This document shows, one piece after another, positions 1 to 5,859 of a DNA stretch of 8,874 nt (the stretch's first letter is position 1; each line of letters starts with the position of its first letter). Position numbers and translations under genes: made by a program. Source of the DNA: an uncultured Bacteroidota bacterium. Its GTDB lineage: Bacteria > Bacteroidota > Bacteroidia > UBA7662. The notes under the pieces are model-generated. The model searched no databases. It was not told the DNA's origin and saw only the letters and a program-made list of their open reading frames with translations. Location: assembly GCA_903856555.1 (NCBI GenBank), contig CAIOCC010000130.1, positions 1 through 8,874 of the forward strand. Direction: 5' to 3'.

Positions 1-368
1 CCCTTGTTTTTTTCGTTGTTATGGCCAGGGCCAAAAAACAGACCCATCCCAACCAAAAAGCCGGTTTCTGGCGAGCGTCCCATAACCGGGGAGGGCAGAA
101 CCGGCGAATTCCTCAAAAGGTCCATCCAATACCCCAAGCGATTTTGCAAGGTGTCACGGTTCGGAAGTCCATGAGGCGGGATGGAATCACGGTTGAAGGA
201 AGGGTCGTTGGAGGAGGGGGCGTTGAAGGAGGGGGTGTTGGAGGAGCTGCCCGTTGATGCATACCCCGAAGCCGAGACCCGCATAGGTTCCATGGCCAGG
301 AGGGCGGCCCCCATCATCAGGGGCCTGACTCGAAGCACCAATCGAAACATTCGACCAATCAAAGCCAT
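1..368 (-). CDS. Outer-membrane beta-barrel protein, BamA/TamA/D15-like (5' part only)
   Basis: The minus-strand frame opens at ATG 368 and stays open to the left edge, giving 122 codons of an incomplete gene. A good Shine-Dalgarno (AGGA) lies about 6 bases before the ATG. Residues 1-33 look like a long signal peptide: basic (R6, R9, R13, R15), then a Met/Leu/Ala stretch ending VSA. Next come a Ser/Asn/Pro-rich spacer with a duplicated decapeptide (42-61) and, at about 89-112, the pattern SPVLPSPVMGRSPETGF followed by a Gly/Phe-rich strand. The words PSPVMGRSPETG resemble the first barrel strand of Bacteroidota surface-antigen proteins, a match made from memory. No POTRA domain fits before this strand, so a short BamA-related barrel is more likely than BamA itself. 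The true identity depends on sequence outside the window. Confidence 0.62.
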   Translation of the reverse strand, partial: MALIGRMFRLVLRVRPLMMGAALLAMEPMRVSASGYASTGSSSNTPSFNAPSSNDPSFNRDSIPPHGLPNRDTLQNRLGYWMDLLRNSPVLPSPVMGRSPETGFLVGMGLFFGPGHNNEKNK

Positions 369-391
369 TGAAGTCCTATCAACCGGGGAGG
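84..391. repeat. Pair of 11-bp direct repeats (84-94 and 381-391)
   Basis: AACCGGGGAGG occurs exactly at 84-94 and at 381-391. The similarity extends to the left: GTCCCAT before the first copy and GTCCTATC before the second. The right copy covers the last sense codons of the sixA remnant, and the left copy lies in the barrel-strand codons of the outer-membrane gene. The coordinates here span both copies. Confidence 0.6.
186..245 (-). repeat. Tandem 30-bp repeat encoding a duplicated decapeptide
   Basis: Two adjacent 30-bp units (minus strand, 245-216 and 215-186) encode SSNTPSFNAP and SSNDPSFNRD. They form a low-complexity Ser/Asn/Pro/Phe linker between the signal peptide and the barrel of the partial outer-membrane protein. 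The units have diverged at several bases, so the duplication is not very recent. Confidence 0.7.
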
Positions 392-507
392 TATTGTGCC
401 AGGTGGAGGGTCTGGCGATGACCCCTCTCCTGCAGGGGGCGGTCACGGTCCGGGACATCCCAGCTTGCCTTTTGGGCCTTGGCATGACGGAGCAGAATCA
501 GCTTCAT
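379..507 (-). pseudogene. sixA: sixA-type histidine phosphatase, truncated 5' remnant
   Basis: ATG 507 opens 42 codons that end at two adjacent stops (TGA TAG, from 381). The peptide begins MKLILLRHAKA, the RHG catalytic motif with phospho-acceptor His8. It continues with W16, D20, DRPLQERG (22-29) and a helix HRQTLHLAQYL. This matches the first quarter of SixA/phosphohistidine phosphatases of the histidine phosphatase superfamily, which are usually about 160 residues and remove phosphate from HPt-type histidines. The rest of the fold, including the second catalytic His, is missing, and I do not see it in another frame before the next gene. The outer-membrane gene starts 10 bases later with its own ribosome site. 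I read this as a decayed or deleted gene. An assembly error or a translated small peptide cannot be excluded. Confidence 0.7.
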
Positions 508-548
508 GGGCTACGATGAAAGGTAGCACCTAAATCTTAACTTTGGGT

Positions 549-1736
549 ATGAAATTGGCCGATATACCCGGGCAGGAGGGGGTTAAAGCCCTCTTGAGGC
601 AGGGTTTGGAAAGCGGCCGCATTCCTCATGCCCAACTCTTTGCTGGACCGCCTGGATCCGGAAAATTGCCTTTGGCCCTGGCTTATGCCCAGTGGCTCAT
701 GTGTCACCAACCTGGGGAAAACGATTCCTGCGGGGAATGTGCATCCTGCCGCAAAGTTGACAAGCTGATCCATCCGGACCTTCATTGGGTTTTTCCGGTC
801 ATTTCCCGTCAAGGGGAAAGCGAAAAGCCCGGTTCCGAACAATGGATGCGTGAATTCCGCCAGGCCTTCACCCAAAACCCCCACCTGGAGTACAACGATT
901 GGCGGGAGGCGATGCAGGCCGACCAAAAACAATTGAACATATCCCGCCATGAATGTTATGCCATTCTTTCCAAACTGGGACTGTCGGCCTTTGAGGGGCG
1001 TTACAAAGTGGTGTTGCTGTGGCTAGCCGAATACCTGGGCGATGCGGGGAATCTTTTGCTCAAGATGTTGGAGGAGCCACCGGATCGAACCGTTTTTTTG
1101 TTGGTGAGTTCCCAACCTGAACAAATTTTACCGACGATTTTGTCCAGAACCCGAACTCTGAGGGTTCCCCCTTTGGATACCGATGCCATCAAGTCGCATC
1201 TTTTGGACGCGGGATACCCGGCCGAGCGAGTTGCCGAGGTGGCCCTCTTCGCCGATGGAAACCTTCACAAGGCCTTGCAGGCCATGAACGAAGAACCCTA
1301 CGAGCACGGTCGCCGTTTTATGACCTTGTTGCGATTGGCGTATGGTTCCAAAGCAACGGAGGTGCAACGTTGGGTGAACGAAGCCGGCGATACAGGGCGG
1401 GAGGCCCTCAAAGGATTCATGGATTACGGGCTCTTGTTGTTGCGCCAATGCTATCTCTACCGGCATCTCCAAAGCCAGAGCAACGGTTGGTCGTCCGAAG
1501 AAAACGATTTTGTGGTCAAATTTTCGCCGTTTATTTCCGCACCCAGCCTCGCAGCAATGCAGGAAGCACTAGAAACGGCGGCCTACAGATTGGAGCGCAA
1601 CGGGCATCAGCGCCTGGTGATGCACAATCTCTTTTTCGATTTGCAGGAGGCCCTGGCGGCCGAAAGAAAGCGTCAGATGAAGGCCAGCACCCATCGTCCC
1701 CTCGCTGTAGGATCGGGTCCCTTGTTCGGAGCCTGA
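549..1736 (+). CDS. holB: DNA polymerase III delta' subunit (clamp loader)
   Basis: This encodes the delta' subunit, which with delta and gamma/tau opens and loads the beta sliding clamp at the replication fork. The chosen start is ATG 549, giving 395 residues; an in-frame TTG at 543 is a weaker alternative. The AAA+ core begins DIPGQEGVKALL, with HAQLFAGPPGSGK as the P-loop (33-39). The residue after the Lys is Leu instead of Ser/Thr, as expected for a delta' that does not hydrolyse ATP. The zinc module follows with C52, C61, C64 and C67, spaced as in E. coli delta'. Further on, LLKMLEEPP, FLLVSS and ILPTILSRTRTLRVPPL form the sensor-1 and SRC-like region (SRT here). A C-terminal helical collar completes the protein, and the length is normal. 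It is the first gene of a likely holB-ricT-gldH run. Confidence 0.93.
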   Translation: MKLADIPGQEGVKALLRQGLESGRIPHAQLFAGPPGSGKLPLALAYAQWLMCHQPGENDSCGECASCRKVDKLIHPDLHWVFPVISRQGESEKPGSEQWMREFRQAFTQNPHLEYNDWREAMQADQKQLNISRHECYAILSKLGLSAFEGRYKVVLLWLAEYLGDAGNLLLKMLEEPPDRTVFLLVSSQPEQILPTILSRTRTLRVPPLDTDAIKSHLLDAGYPAERVAEVALFADGNLHKALQAMNEEPYEHGRRFMTLLRLAYGSKATEVQRWVNEAGDTGREALKGFMDYGLLLLRQCYLYRHLQSQSNGWSSEENDFVVKFSPFISAPSLAAMQEALETAAYRLERNGHQRLVMHNLFFDLQEALAAERKRQMKASTHRPLAVGSGPLFGA

Positions 1737-1788
1737 GTGCCTTCTTTGAAGCCTGGTTTTGGCCGTATCTTCGCCAATACAGGAAATT

Positions 1789-2973
1789 ATGGGATGCGGT
1801 AATTGCAGTGGAGGATCTTGTTCGCCCGCCGGATGCGGGAGCAAGGGGCATTGTGCCAGCGGTGGCTGCAATCGCTTTAATGCGTTTGACTGGCTCGCGG
1901 ACCTGCCCGCCGAACCTCAGCATTCCACCGAGCCCGAATGGGTTGAAGTACGATTCAAAGCCAACCGCAAGGAGTACTTTGTAAATGCCTCCAAGGCTGC
2001 ATTGTACCCCAACGAGTGGGTGGTGGTCGAAGCCAAAAACGGTTACGATATGGGTCAGGTCACCCTCAAAGGCGAACTGGTCCGCTTGCAAATGCGCAAG
2101 CGCAAACAAAGCATGACCGATAGCGAGGTCCGCAAGATTTTTCGCAAAGCCAATGAATCCGAGCGAGAGCGGCTCCAGGGACTTAGGTCCAAAGAGATGG
2201 ATGTCTTGAGCAGGGCCCGCGGGGTGGTGGACATGATGCGCCTCAACATGAAGTTGACCGACGTGGAATACCAGGCCGATGCATCCAAAATTTTCCTCTA
2301 TTACACCGCCGAGCAGCGGGTTGATTTCCGGGAGTTGGTTCGCAAACTGGCCGAAAACCTGAGCGCCCGCGTCGAAATGCGCCAAATCAACGCCCGTCAA
2401 GAGGCGGCACGCCTGGGCGGCCTGGGCGTCTGTGGTCGTGAATTGTGTTGTAGTACTTGGTTAACCGACTTCAAACCGGTTACTTCGACGGCGGCTCGTT
2501 ACCAGCAATTGTCCATCAACCAGGTTAAGTTATCCGGACAATGCGGTCGCCTCAAGTGTTGTCTGAATTACGAATTGGATACTTATTTGGATGCCATCAA
2601 GGATATCCCCAAAGGCGTTCGCTTTTTGCAGACCAAGGCCGGGGTTTTTGATTGCATCAAAACCGATATCTTCAAGAAAACTATGTGGTTCCAATTGCGT
2701 CGTCGAGAAGCCGGTGGATCGGAGAATCCTACGGTGGCCCTGCATGTGGATCAGGTTCGTGAATTGCTAGACCAAATCCAAAAAGGCGCCGTGCCCGAAA
2801 GCCTGAGTGGCTACGCGCCAGTTGAAGAAAAAACAACAGAGGCCGAGCCTGATTACGAGGTAAATGTTGGAGGAGGGTTGAATCGTTTTGACCGACCCAA
2901 GAACAAGAACCGCAAGAAAAAACGCAGCAAGCCCGCCAGCCCTACGACTGCGGTCAAACCTAGCACCCCCTGA
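1789..2973 (+). CDS. ricT: RicT/YaaT-like PSP1-domain protein
   Basis: The family comprises regulators first studied as B. subtilis YaaT/RicT, part of the Fe-S-carrying Y-complex that aids mRNA maturation by RNase Y. Its role in Bacteroidota is not settled. ATG 1789 (AGGAA just upstream) gives 394 residues; an in-frame TTG at 1759 would only add an unconserved leader. The N-terminus is Cys-rich (C3, C6, C11, C16, C22, C27). The PSP1 core spans roughly 48-300, with GLGVCGRELCCSTW (C215, C220, C221) and KLSGQCGRLKCCLNYE (C252, C257, C258). These Cys sets are the expected metal or Fe-S ligands. The tail (about 365-394) is basic and disordered (KNKNRKKKRS). It lies 52 bases after holB and its TGA overlaps the gldH ATG by one base, so the three genes are probably co-transcribed. 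Confidence 0.9.
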   Translation: MGCGNCSGGSCSPAGCGSKGHCASGGCNRFNAFDWLADLPAEPQHSTEPEWVEVRFKANRKEYFVNASKAALYPNEWVVVEAKNGYDMGQVTLKGELVRLQMRKRKQSMTDSEVRKIFRKANESERERLQGLRSKEMDVLSRARGVVDMMRLNMKLTDVEYQADASKIFLYYTAEQRVDFRELVRKLAENLSARVEMRQINARQEAARLGGLGVCGRELCCSTWLTDFKPVTSTAARYQQLSINQVKLSGQCGRLKCCLNYELDTYLDAIKDIPKGVRFLQTKAGVFDCIKTDIFKKTMWFQLRRREAGGSENPTVALHVDQVRELLDQIQKGAVPESLSGYAPVEEKTTEAEPDYEVNVGGGLNRFDRPKNKNRKKKRSKPASPTTAVKPSTP

Positions 2974-3476
2974 TGGGTTTCTCCGGTTGGCGATCCCCAA
3001 GGATGAATGCCTTCGGTTTATTACTAGCCACCATGCTGGCCACCGCAGGATGTTCTCCATCGGCGGAGTACGATACCCAAGTTATGCTGCCCGGCGAAGG
3101 CTGGAAAGAGAGGACCGCCGCAGTCTTTCGTTTTCATAACCAAGACAGCATCACGCCCTGCCGCCTGTGGCTCCAAATTCGCCACGAGGGAGATTATCCG
3201 TACCGCAATCTGCATGCGATTTGCTTGGTAACCGGTCCTGCGGGGGACTCTTCGGTTTGGAACAGTGATATCCCTTTAACGGACTCCGAAGGACGCTGGA
3301 TAGGTCAGAGTGCGTTGGGAGATTTGTATACGGTGGTGGTCCCCGTTCAGGATCGTCTGGTGTTACGACGGAAAGGGATCTACACCTTTCGGGTTATGCA
3401 AAACATGCGTTTGAGCCCCCTGCCTTCGGTGGTGGAAGTGGGTTGGAAAATAGCCCGCGTTGAATCTACCGATTGA
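2973..3476 (+). CDS. gldH: Gliding motility lipoprotein GldH
   Basis: GldH is a Bacteroidota lipoprotein required for gliding in Flavobacterium johnsoniae and associated with the Gld/T9SS apparatus; its biochemical action is unknown. The product has 167 residues. The signal peptide is type II, with basic R7 and R10, a hydrophobic stretch LLLATMLATAG and lipid-accepting C27; Thr at -3 is a loose but acceptable lipobox. Family landmarks are DYPYRNL (74-80), WNSDIPLTD, GRWIG..LGDLY (107-119) and QNMRLSPL (143-150). The ATG overlaps the ricT stop (TGATG), which suggests translational coupling. A second ATG at 3003, just after AAGG, would give the same mature protein with a 16-residue signal. The ricT-gldH order is, from memory, common in this phylum. 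The last 11 bases overlap the convergent T9SS-protein gene. Confidence 0.87.
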   Translation: MGFSGWRSPRMNAFGLLLATMLATAGCSPSAEYDTQVMLPGEGWKERTAAVFRFHNQDSITPCRLWLQIRHEGDYPYRNLHAICLVTGPAGDSSVWNSDIPLTDSEGRWIGQSALGDLYTVVVPVQDRLVLRRKGIYTFRVMQNMRLSPLPSVVEVGWKIARVESTD

Positions 3477-4191
3477 GGACGAATCGGTATTGTTCCGTAC
3501 CGGATCCGCTCCCAAGAATCGCCATGTAAACCCCGCTGGGCCATTGGTCCATCAGCAAGCGTTCGACGGATTCCGTAACCTGCTTTCGATAAACTTCCCG
3601 GCCGCTTTGGTCCACAACGCGAACCATGGCCTTGGCTTCCAATCCTTCGGTGGCCAGAAGTAATTCACGGCCCACCAGCTTCCATGCGGCTTTGTTGGGG
3701 GCTGAGATCAAGGTTTGGGTGGTTGAACTGGCAGTGCTAGCTACATAAGTCACCACCATGATGGGCGCATTGGCCGGCAAGGTACTGAGCCGAATCCGCT
3801 GATATCCGGCCCCGGCTTGACCGTTGAGGTAAAAATGCCCATCCAAATTGGAAGTATCCCGTGGTGTTAGGGTAAAATCAGCGCTGTCCACAAAGGGCGG
3901 ATAGCAAGAATTGAGATCGCAGATCGTATGAGTCCAAGTGCTGGGGAGTTGACTGCCGACCCGAAGCCACCGCAGTTGAACACTACTTGCGCCCTGATTG
4001 ACAACCCCTCCGTAACCAACGATTTCAAACTGACTAGCATTTCCCGATGCTCGAATGGTATCGGCGGTTGTTAAGACAATTTGGGCCTTAACAGAACCTC
4101 CTAGGCTCATAGCTGAAAGCCAAAACCAAAACCAAAAAGAAGGGGCATAAGATGCTATGCGATGACCGCGAGAGAATAGGTAGGATTGCAT
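3466..4191 (-). CDS. Secreted protein with T9SS type A sorting domain
   Basis: This is a 241-residue exported protein of unknown substrate. The signal peptide spans about 1-37: R9, H10 and R11, then a very aromatic core with FWFWFW at 19-24, ending VKAQ. The middle part (38-140) looks like an Ig-like beta domain. It carries LPSTWTHTICDLNSCY (82-97), with C91 and C96 a likely disulfide, a pattern I recall from small T9SS cargo proteins. The end (about 165-241) fits the T9SS type A C-terminal domain: a conserved strand VRVVDQSGREVYRK, then WPSGVYMAIL and a final YRFVLNR. It should be exported by Sec, moved across the outer membrane by T9SS, then trimmed and anchored or released. It starts 22 bases after radC, so it may be expressed by read-through. 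Its own ribosome site is weak. Confidence 0.8.
   Translation of the reverse strand: MQSYLFSRGHRIASYAPSFWFWFWLSAMSLGGSVKAQIVLTTADTIRASGNASQFEIVGYGGVVNQGASSVQLRWLRVGSQLPSTWTHTICDLNSCYPPFVDSADFTLTPRDTSNLDGHFYLNGQAGAGYQRIRLSTLPANAPIMVVTYVASTASSTTQTLISAPNKAAWKLVGRELLLATEGLEAKAMVRVVDQSGREVYRKQVTESVERLLMDQWPSGVYMAILGSGSGTEQYRFVLNR
3467..3489. terminator. Hairpin in the overlap of two convergent gene ends
   Basis: TACCGATT (3467-3474) and AATCGGTA (3482-3489) form a perfect 8-bp stem with a 7-base loop. The structure holds the gldH stop codon, and the stop of the opposing gene ends one base to its left. It reads the same on both strands, so it could act as a two-way terminator. There is no real T-tract on either side, which keeps confidence modest. 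Confidence 0.4.
4120..4137 (-). repeat. Three perfect CCAAAA hexamers in signal-peptide codons
   Basis: CCAAAA is repeated three times without a break. Read on the minus strand it is (TTTTGG)3 and encodes the Phe-Trp pairs of the signal-peptide core. A gain or loss of one unit would keep the frame and change the hydrophobic core by two residues. Confidence 0.85.
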
Positions 4192-4213
4192 GGTAGGGTA
4201 GATTGCTCCAAAA

Positions 4214-4948
4214 TTAAGGGTTTGAGCTAGGGGATGCGCCTATCAGCAGGCCTGCATCGGCAAAACTGAAATAGCGGTGCTGCGCAAAAATCAAATGATC
4301 CAAAACCCGCACATCGAGGTAACGGGCGGCCGACTCTATTTTTTGGGTTAGGGAACGGTCTGCGTCGCTGGGTTGCAATTGGCCGGATGGATGATTGTGC
4401 ATGAGGATCAGACCGCAGGCTCGATAATCCAAAACAAGACGTAGGATAATACGGGGATCGGCCGCCGTAAAGTTGATACCGCCTTCGCTGATTTGTTCGA
4501 TGCCAAGAATACGGTTGGCTTGGTTAAGGAGGGCAATCGCAAAAATTTCATGATTCTTGTGGAGGAATAGATTTTTACAATGGGTAAAGACATCCGCCGA
4601 GCCCCGAATCTGAGGTTGCTCTTCGGTTTTGCTCTCCAGACAACGCTTCCCAAGTTCAAGGGCTGCCAAAATTTTCACTGCCTTCGCGGGACCGATACCG
4701 GGTATTTGGGCGAGTTGTCGGACGTGGATTTGGCCCAAATGGCCCAATTGGTGTCTGCAAAGCCCCAAAATCTTGCCAGCAAGGCCCAGCGCTGATTCTT
4801 TTCCTGTTCCGCTGCCGAGCAATATGGCCAGAAGTTCTCGGTCTTCCAGGTTGGATCGCCCTAGGTTGATGAGGCGTTCACGCGGTCGGGATTGTTCGGG
4901 GAGGTCCCGAATGGCAGGTTGGGACCGAGTTGGAGGGCAGGTTTCCAT
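4214..4948 (-). CDS. radC: RadC family JAB1/MPN-domain protein
   Basis: This protein combines an N-terminal helix-hairpin-helix and a C-terminal MPN+/JAMM metal site. Despite its name, the role of the RadC family in DNA repair is unproven. ATG 4948 gives 244 residues; an in-frame TTG at 4957 lies inside a terminator T-tract and is unlikely. Visible parts are NLGRSNLEDRELLAILLGSG near the start, the hairpin IPGIGPAKAVKI (82-93), and the JAMM motif with H184, H186 and D197 in HNHPSG...PSDAD. Glu155 (ISEGG) is a candidate for the upstream acid. The ending LDVRVLDHLIFA..RYFSFADAGLL is typical for the family. All metal-binding residues are present, so the protein is probably intact. It sits just after the rpsT terminator and before the T9SS cargo gene. 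Confidence 0.93.
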   Translation of the reverse strand: METCPPTRSQPAIRDLPEQSRPRERLINLGRSNLEDRELLAILLGSGTGKESALGLAGKILGLCRHQLGHLGQIHVRQLAQIPGIGPAKAVKILAALELGKRCLESKTEEQPQIRGSADVFTHCKNLFLHKNHEIFAIALLNQANRILGIEQISEGGINFTAADPRIILRLVLDYRACGLILMHNHPSGQLQPSDADRSLTQKIESAARYLDVRVLDHLIFAQHRYFSFADAGLLIGASPSSNP

Positions 4949-4955
4949 GACCTGC

Positions 4956-4989
4956 AAAAAAAAGACCCGGCTCCGGGTGGAGTCGGGTC
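4956..4989 (-). terminator. Intrinsic terminator after rpsT
   Basis: On the minus strand GACCCGACTCC (4989-4979) pairs with GGAGCCGGGTC (4974-4964). The stem is 11 bp with one A.C mismatch, the loop is ACCC, and eight T residues follow (4963-4956). This is a textbook rho-independent terminator. A smaller hairpin (TTAGCC-GTT-GGCTAA, 5011-4997) precedes it. The radC ATG begins only 7 bases beyond the T-tract. Confidence 0.9.
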
Positions 4990-5024
4990 AAAGCGTTTAG
5001 CCAACGGCTAAGGACCGGTGGGCC

Positions 5025-5282
5025 TTAGGCGGCCAGGCTTGCAACCTGACGGGCCAGCTGTGATTTCTGGCGGGCGGCTTTGTTGACGTGGATAATATGT
5101 TTTTTGGCCAATTTGTCAATCCGGGAAATAACCGATGGCAGCATTTGACGAGCCTCCTCGGCCACCGAAAGGCTTTTGAGCCTTTTGATCATGGTTTTGG
5201 TGGTCTTGAGCTGATAACGATTGCGCAGACGGCGGACGGCGGTCTGACGGATTCTTTTGATCGCGGAGGCGTGATTGGCCAT
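5025..5282 (-). CDS. rpsT: Small ribosomal subunit protein bS20
   Basis: This encodes ribosomal protein S20, which binds 16S rRNA early in 30S assembly. ATG 5282 gives 85 residues beginning MANHASAIKRIRQTAVRR, the family signature. An in-frame extension of 8 codons upstream is not conserved in S20 and overlaps the likely promoter. The protein is highly basic and all-helical, with RNRYQLKTTKTMIKRLK, then IDKLAKKHIIHVNKAARQKSQLARQV and a usual Ala-rich end. The length is normal for the family. It has its own promoter candidate at 5304-5311 and a strong terminator, so it looks monocistronic with limited read-through into radC. Confidence 0.96.
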   Translation of the reverse strand: MANHASAIKRIRQTAVRRLRNRYQLKTTKTMIKRLKSLSVAEEARQMLPSVISRIDKLAKKHIIHVNKAARQKSQLARQVASLAA

Positions 5283-5303
5283 GTTGTTTGATTTTGAGAA
5301 CCG

Positions 5304-5311
5304 CAAATTTA
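5304..5311 (-). promoter_or_regulatory. Bacteroidota-type -7 element for rpsT
   Basis: The minus strand reads TAAATTTG, a full match to the TAnnTTTG consensus of Bacteroidota primary sigma promoters. It lies 22 bases before the rpsT ATG, which leaves room for a short leader. The expected -33 TTG element about 20 bases further up is only weakly matched. Confidence 0.55.
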
Positions 5312-5332
5312 CAAAAAAACCTTGATAATCCC

Positions 5333-5340
5333 TAATTTTG
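5333..5340 (+). promoter_or_regulatory. Bacteroidota-type -7 element for the DUF4920/cytochrome pair
   Basis: TAATTTTG fits the TAnnTTTG consensus and ends 19 bases before the ATG at 5360. TTTAC at 5308-5312 is a poor -33 candidate at roughly the right distance. Together with the element on the other strand it makes the 77-base gap a compact divergent promoter region. Confidence 0.5.
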
Positions 5341-5359
5341 ACCCCACAAACTCCAATTC

Positions 5360-5857
5360 ATGATTCGAACCCGTTTCCCCCGCCCTCTTTCCGCCCTCTT
5401 GCTCCTACTCATGGGATCCTGGGCCATGGTTTCCTGCCAGAACCCCCAAGCCAGTCAAGAGCAGGATTGGGCGTATTTCGGGGATTCCATTACCGTGGAC
5501 GGGGCCATCGACGTGTCTGAACTCCCTGATCGGATGAAAGGCAAAGCCATGGCGGAACTCAAATTATCCGGAACTATTCAGGAATGCTGCCAAAAAAAGG
5601 GGTGCTGGATGAAATTAGATATGGGGGATGGCAAAACCCTTCGGGTTGGATTCAAGGATTATGCATTTTTTGTGCCGCTGGAATCGGCCGGATCCCGCGT
5701 TGTGATGCAGGGCGTTGCCACCTACGATACGACCAGTGTTGAGGCCTTGCGACACTACGCAGAAGACGGGGGCAAGACGGCGGACGAAATTGCCGCCATC
5801 ACCGAGCCAGAAATCGAATTGGTTTTTGAAGCCAGCGGCGTACGCCTCAAAAAATAA
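5360..5857 (+). CDS. DUF4920 family lipoprotein
   Basis: This is a 165-residue lipoprotein of a Bacteroidota family with no known function. The signal peptide is type II: R3, R6 and R9, core LSALLLLLMG, and the end MVSC with acceptor C26. The mature part opens YFGDSITVDGAIDVSEL and holds the family core GTIQECCQKKGCWMKL (71-86), with C76, C77 and C82, then VGFKDYAFFVP (96-106). A small beta-barrel fold is likely. The three clustered cysteines with a Trp-Met pair could bind a metal or take part in redox chemistry, which is inference only. It is divergent from rpsT and lies two bases before a c-type cytochrome lipoprotein, so the two are almost certainly one transcript. Confidence 0.83.
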   Translation: MIRTRFPRPLSALLLLLMGSWAMVSCQNPQASQEQDWAYFGDSITVDGAIDVSELPDRMKGKAMAELKLSGTIQECCQKKGCWMKLDMGDGKTLRVGFKDYAFFVPLESAGSRVVMQGVATYDTTSVEALRHYAEDGGKTADEIAAITEPEIELVFEASGVRLKK

Positions 5858-5859
5858 GG

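Noticed and set aside
181..519. Plus-strand open frame of 112 codons with EEG/LKEG repeats
   Set aside because: It is the complement of the outer-membrane gene's Ser/Asn/Pro repeat and the sixA remnant, which have clear family motifs on the minus strand.
538..545. TAACTTTG as a promoter -7 element for holB
   Set aside because: It fits TAnnTTTG but ends 3 bases before the ATG, so it would give a leaderless mRNA; no -33 element is seen.
1531..2400. Long minus-strand open frame of 289 codons across holB and ricT
   Set aside because: It is antisense to two well-recognised genes, bridges their junction and shows no known motif; a shadow of codon bias.
4208..4215. TAATTTTG on the minus strand as a promoter for the T9SS cargo gene
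   Set aside because: It matches the -7 consensus but has no -33 element and overlaps the radC stop codon; too weak to list as a feature.
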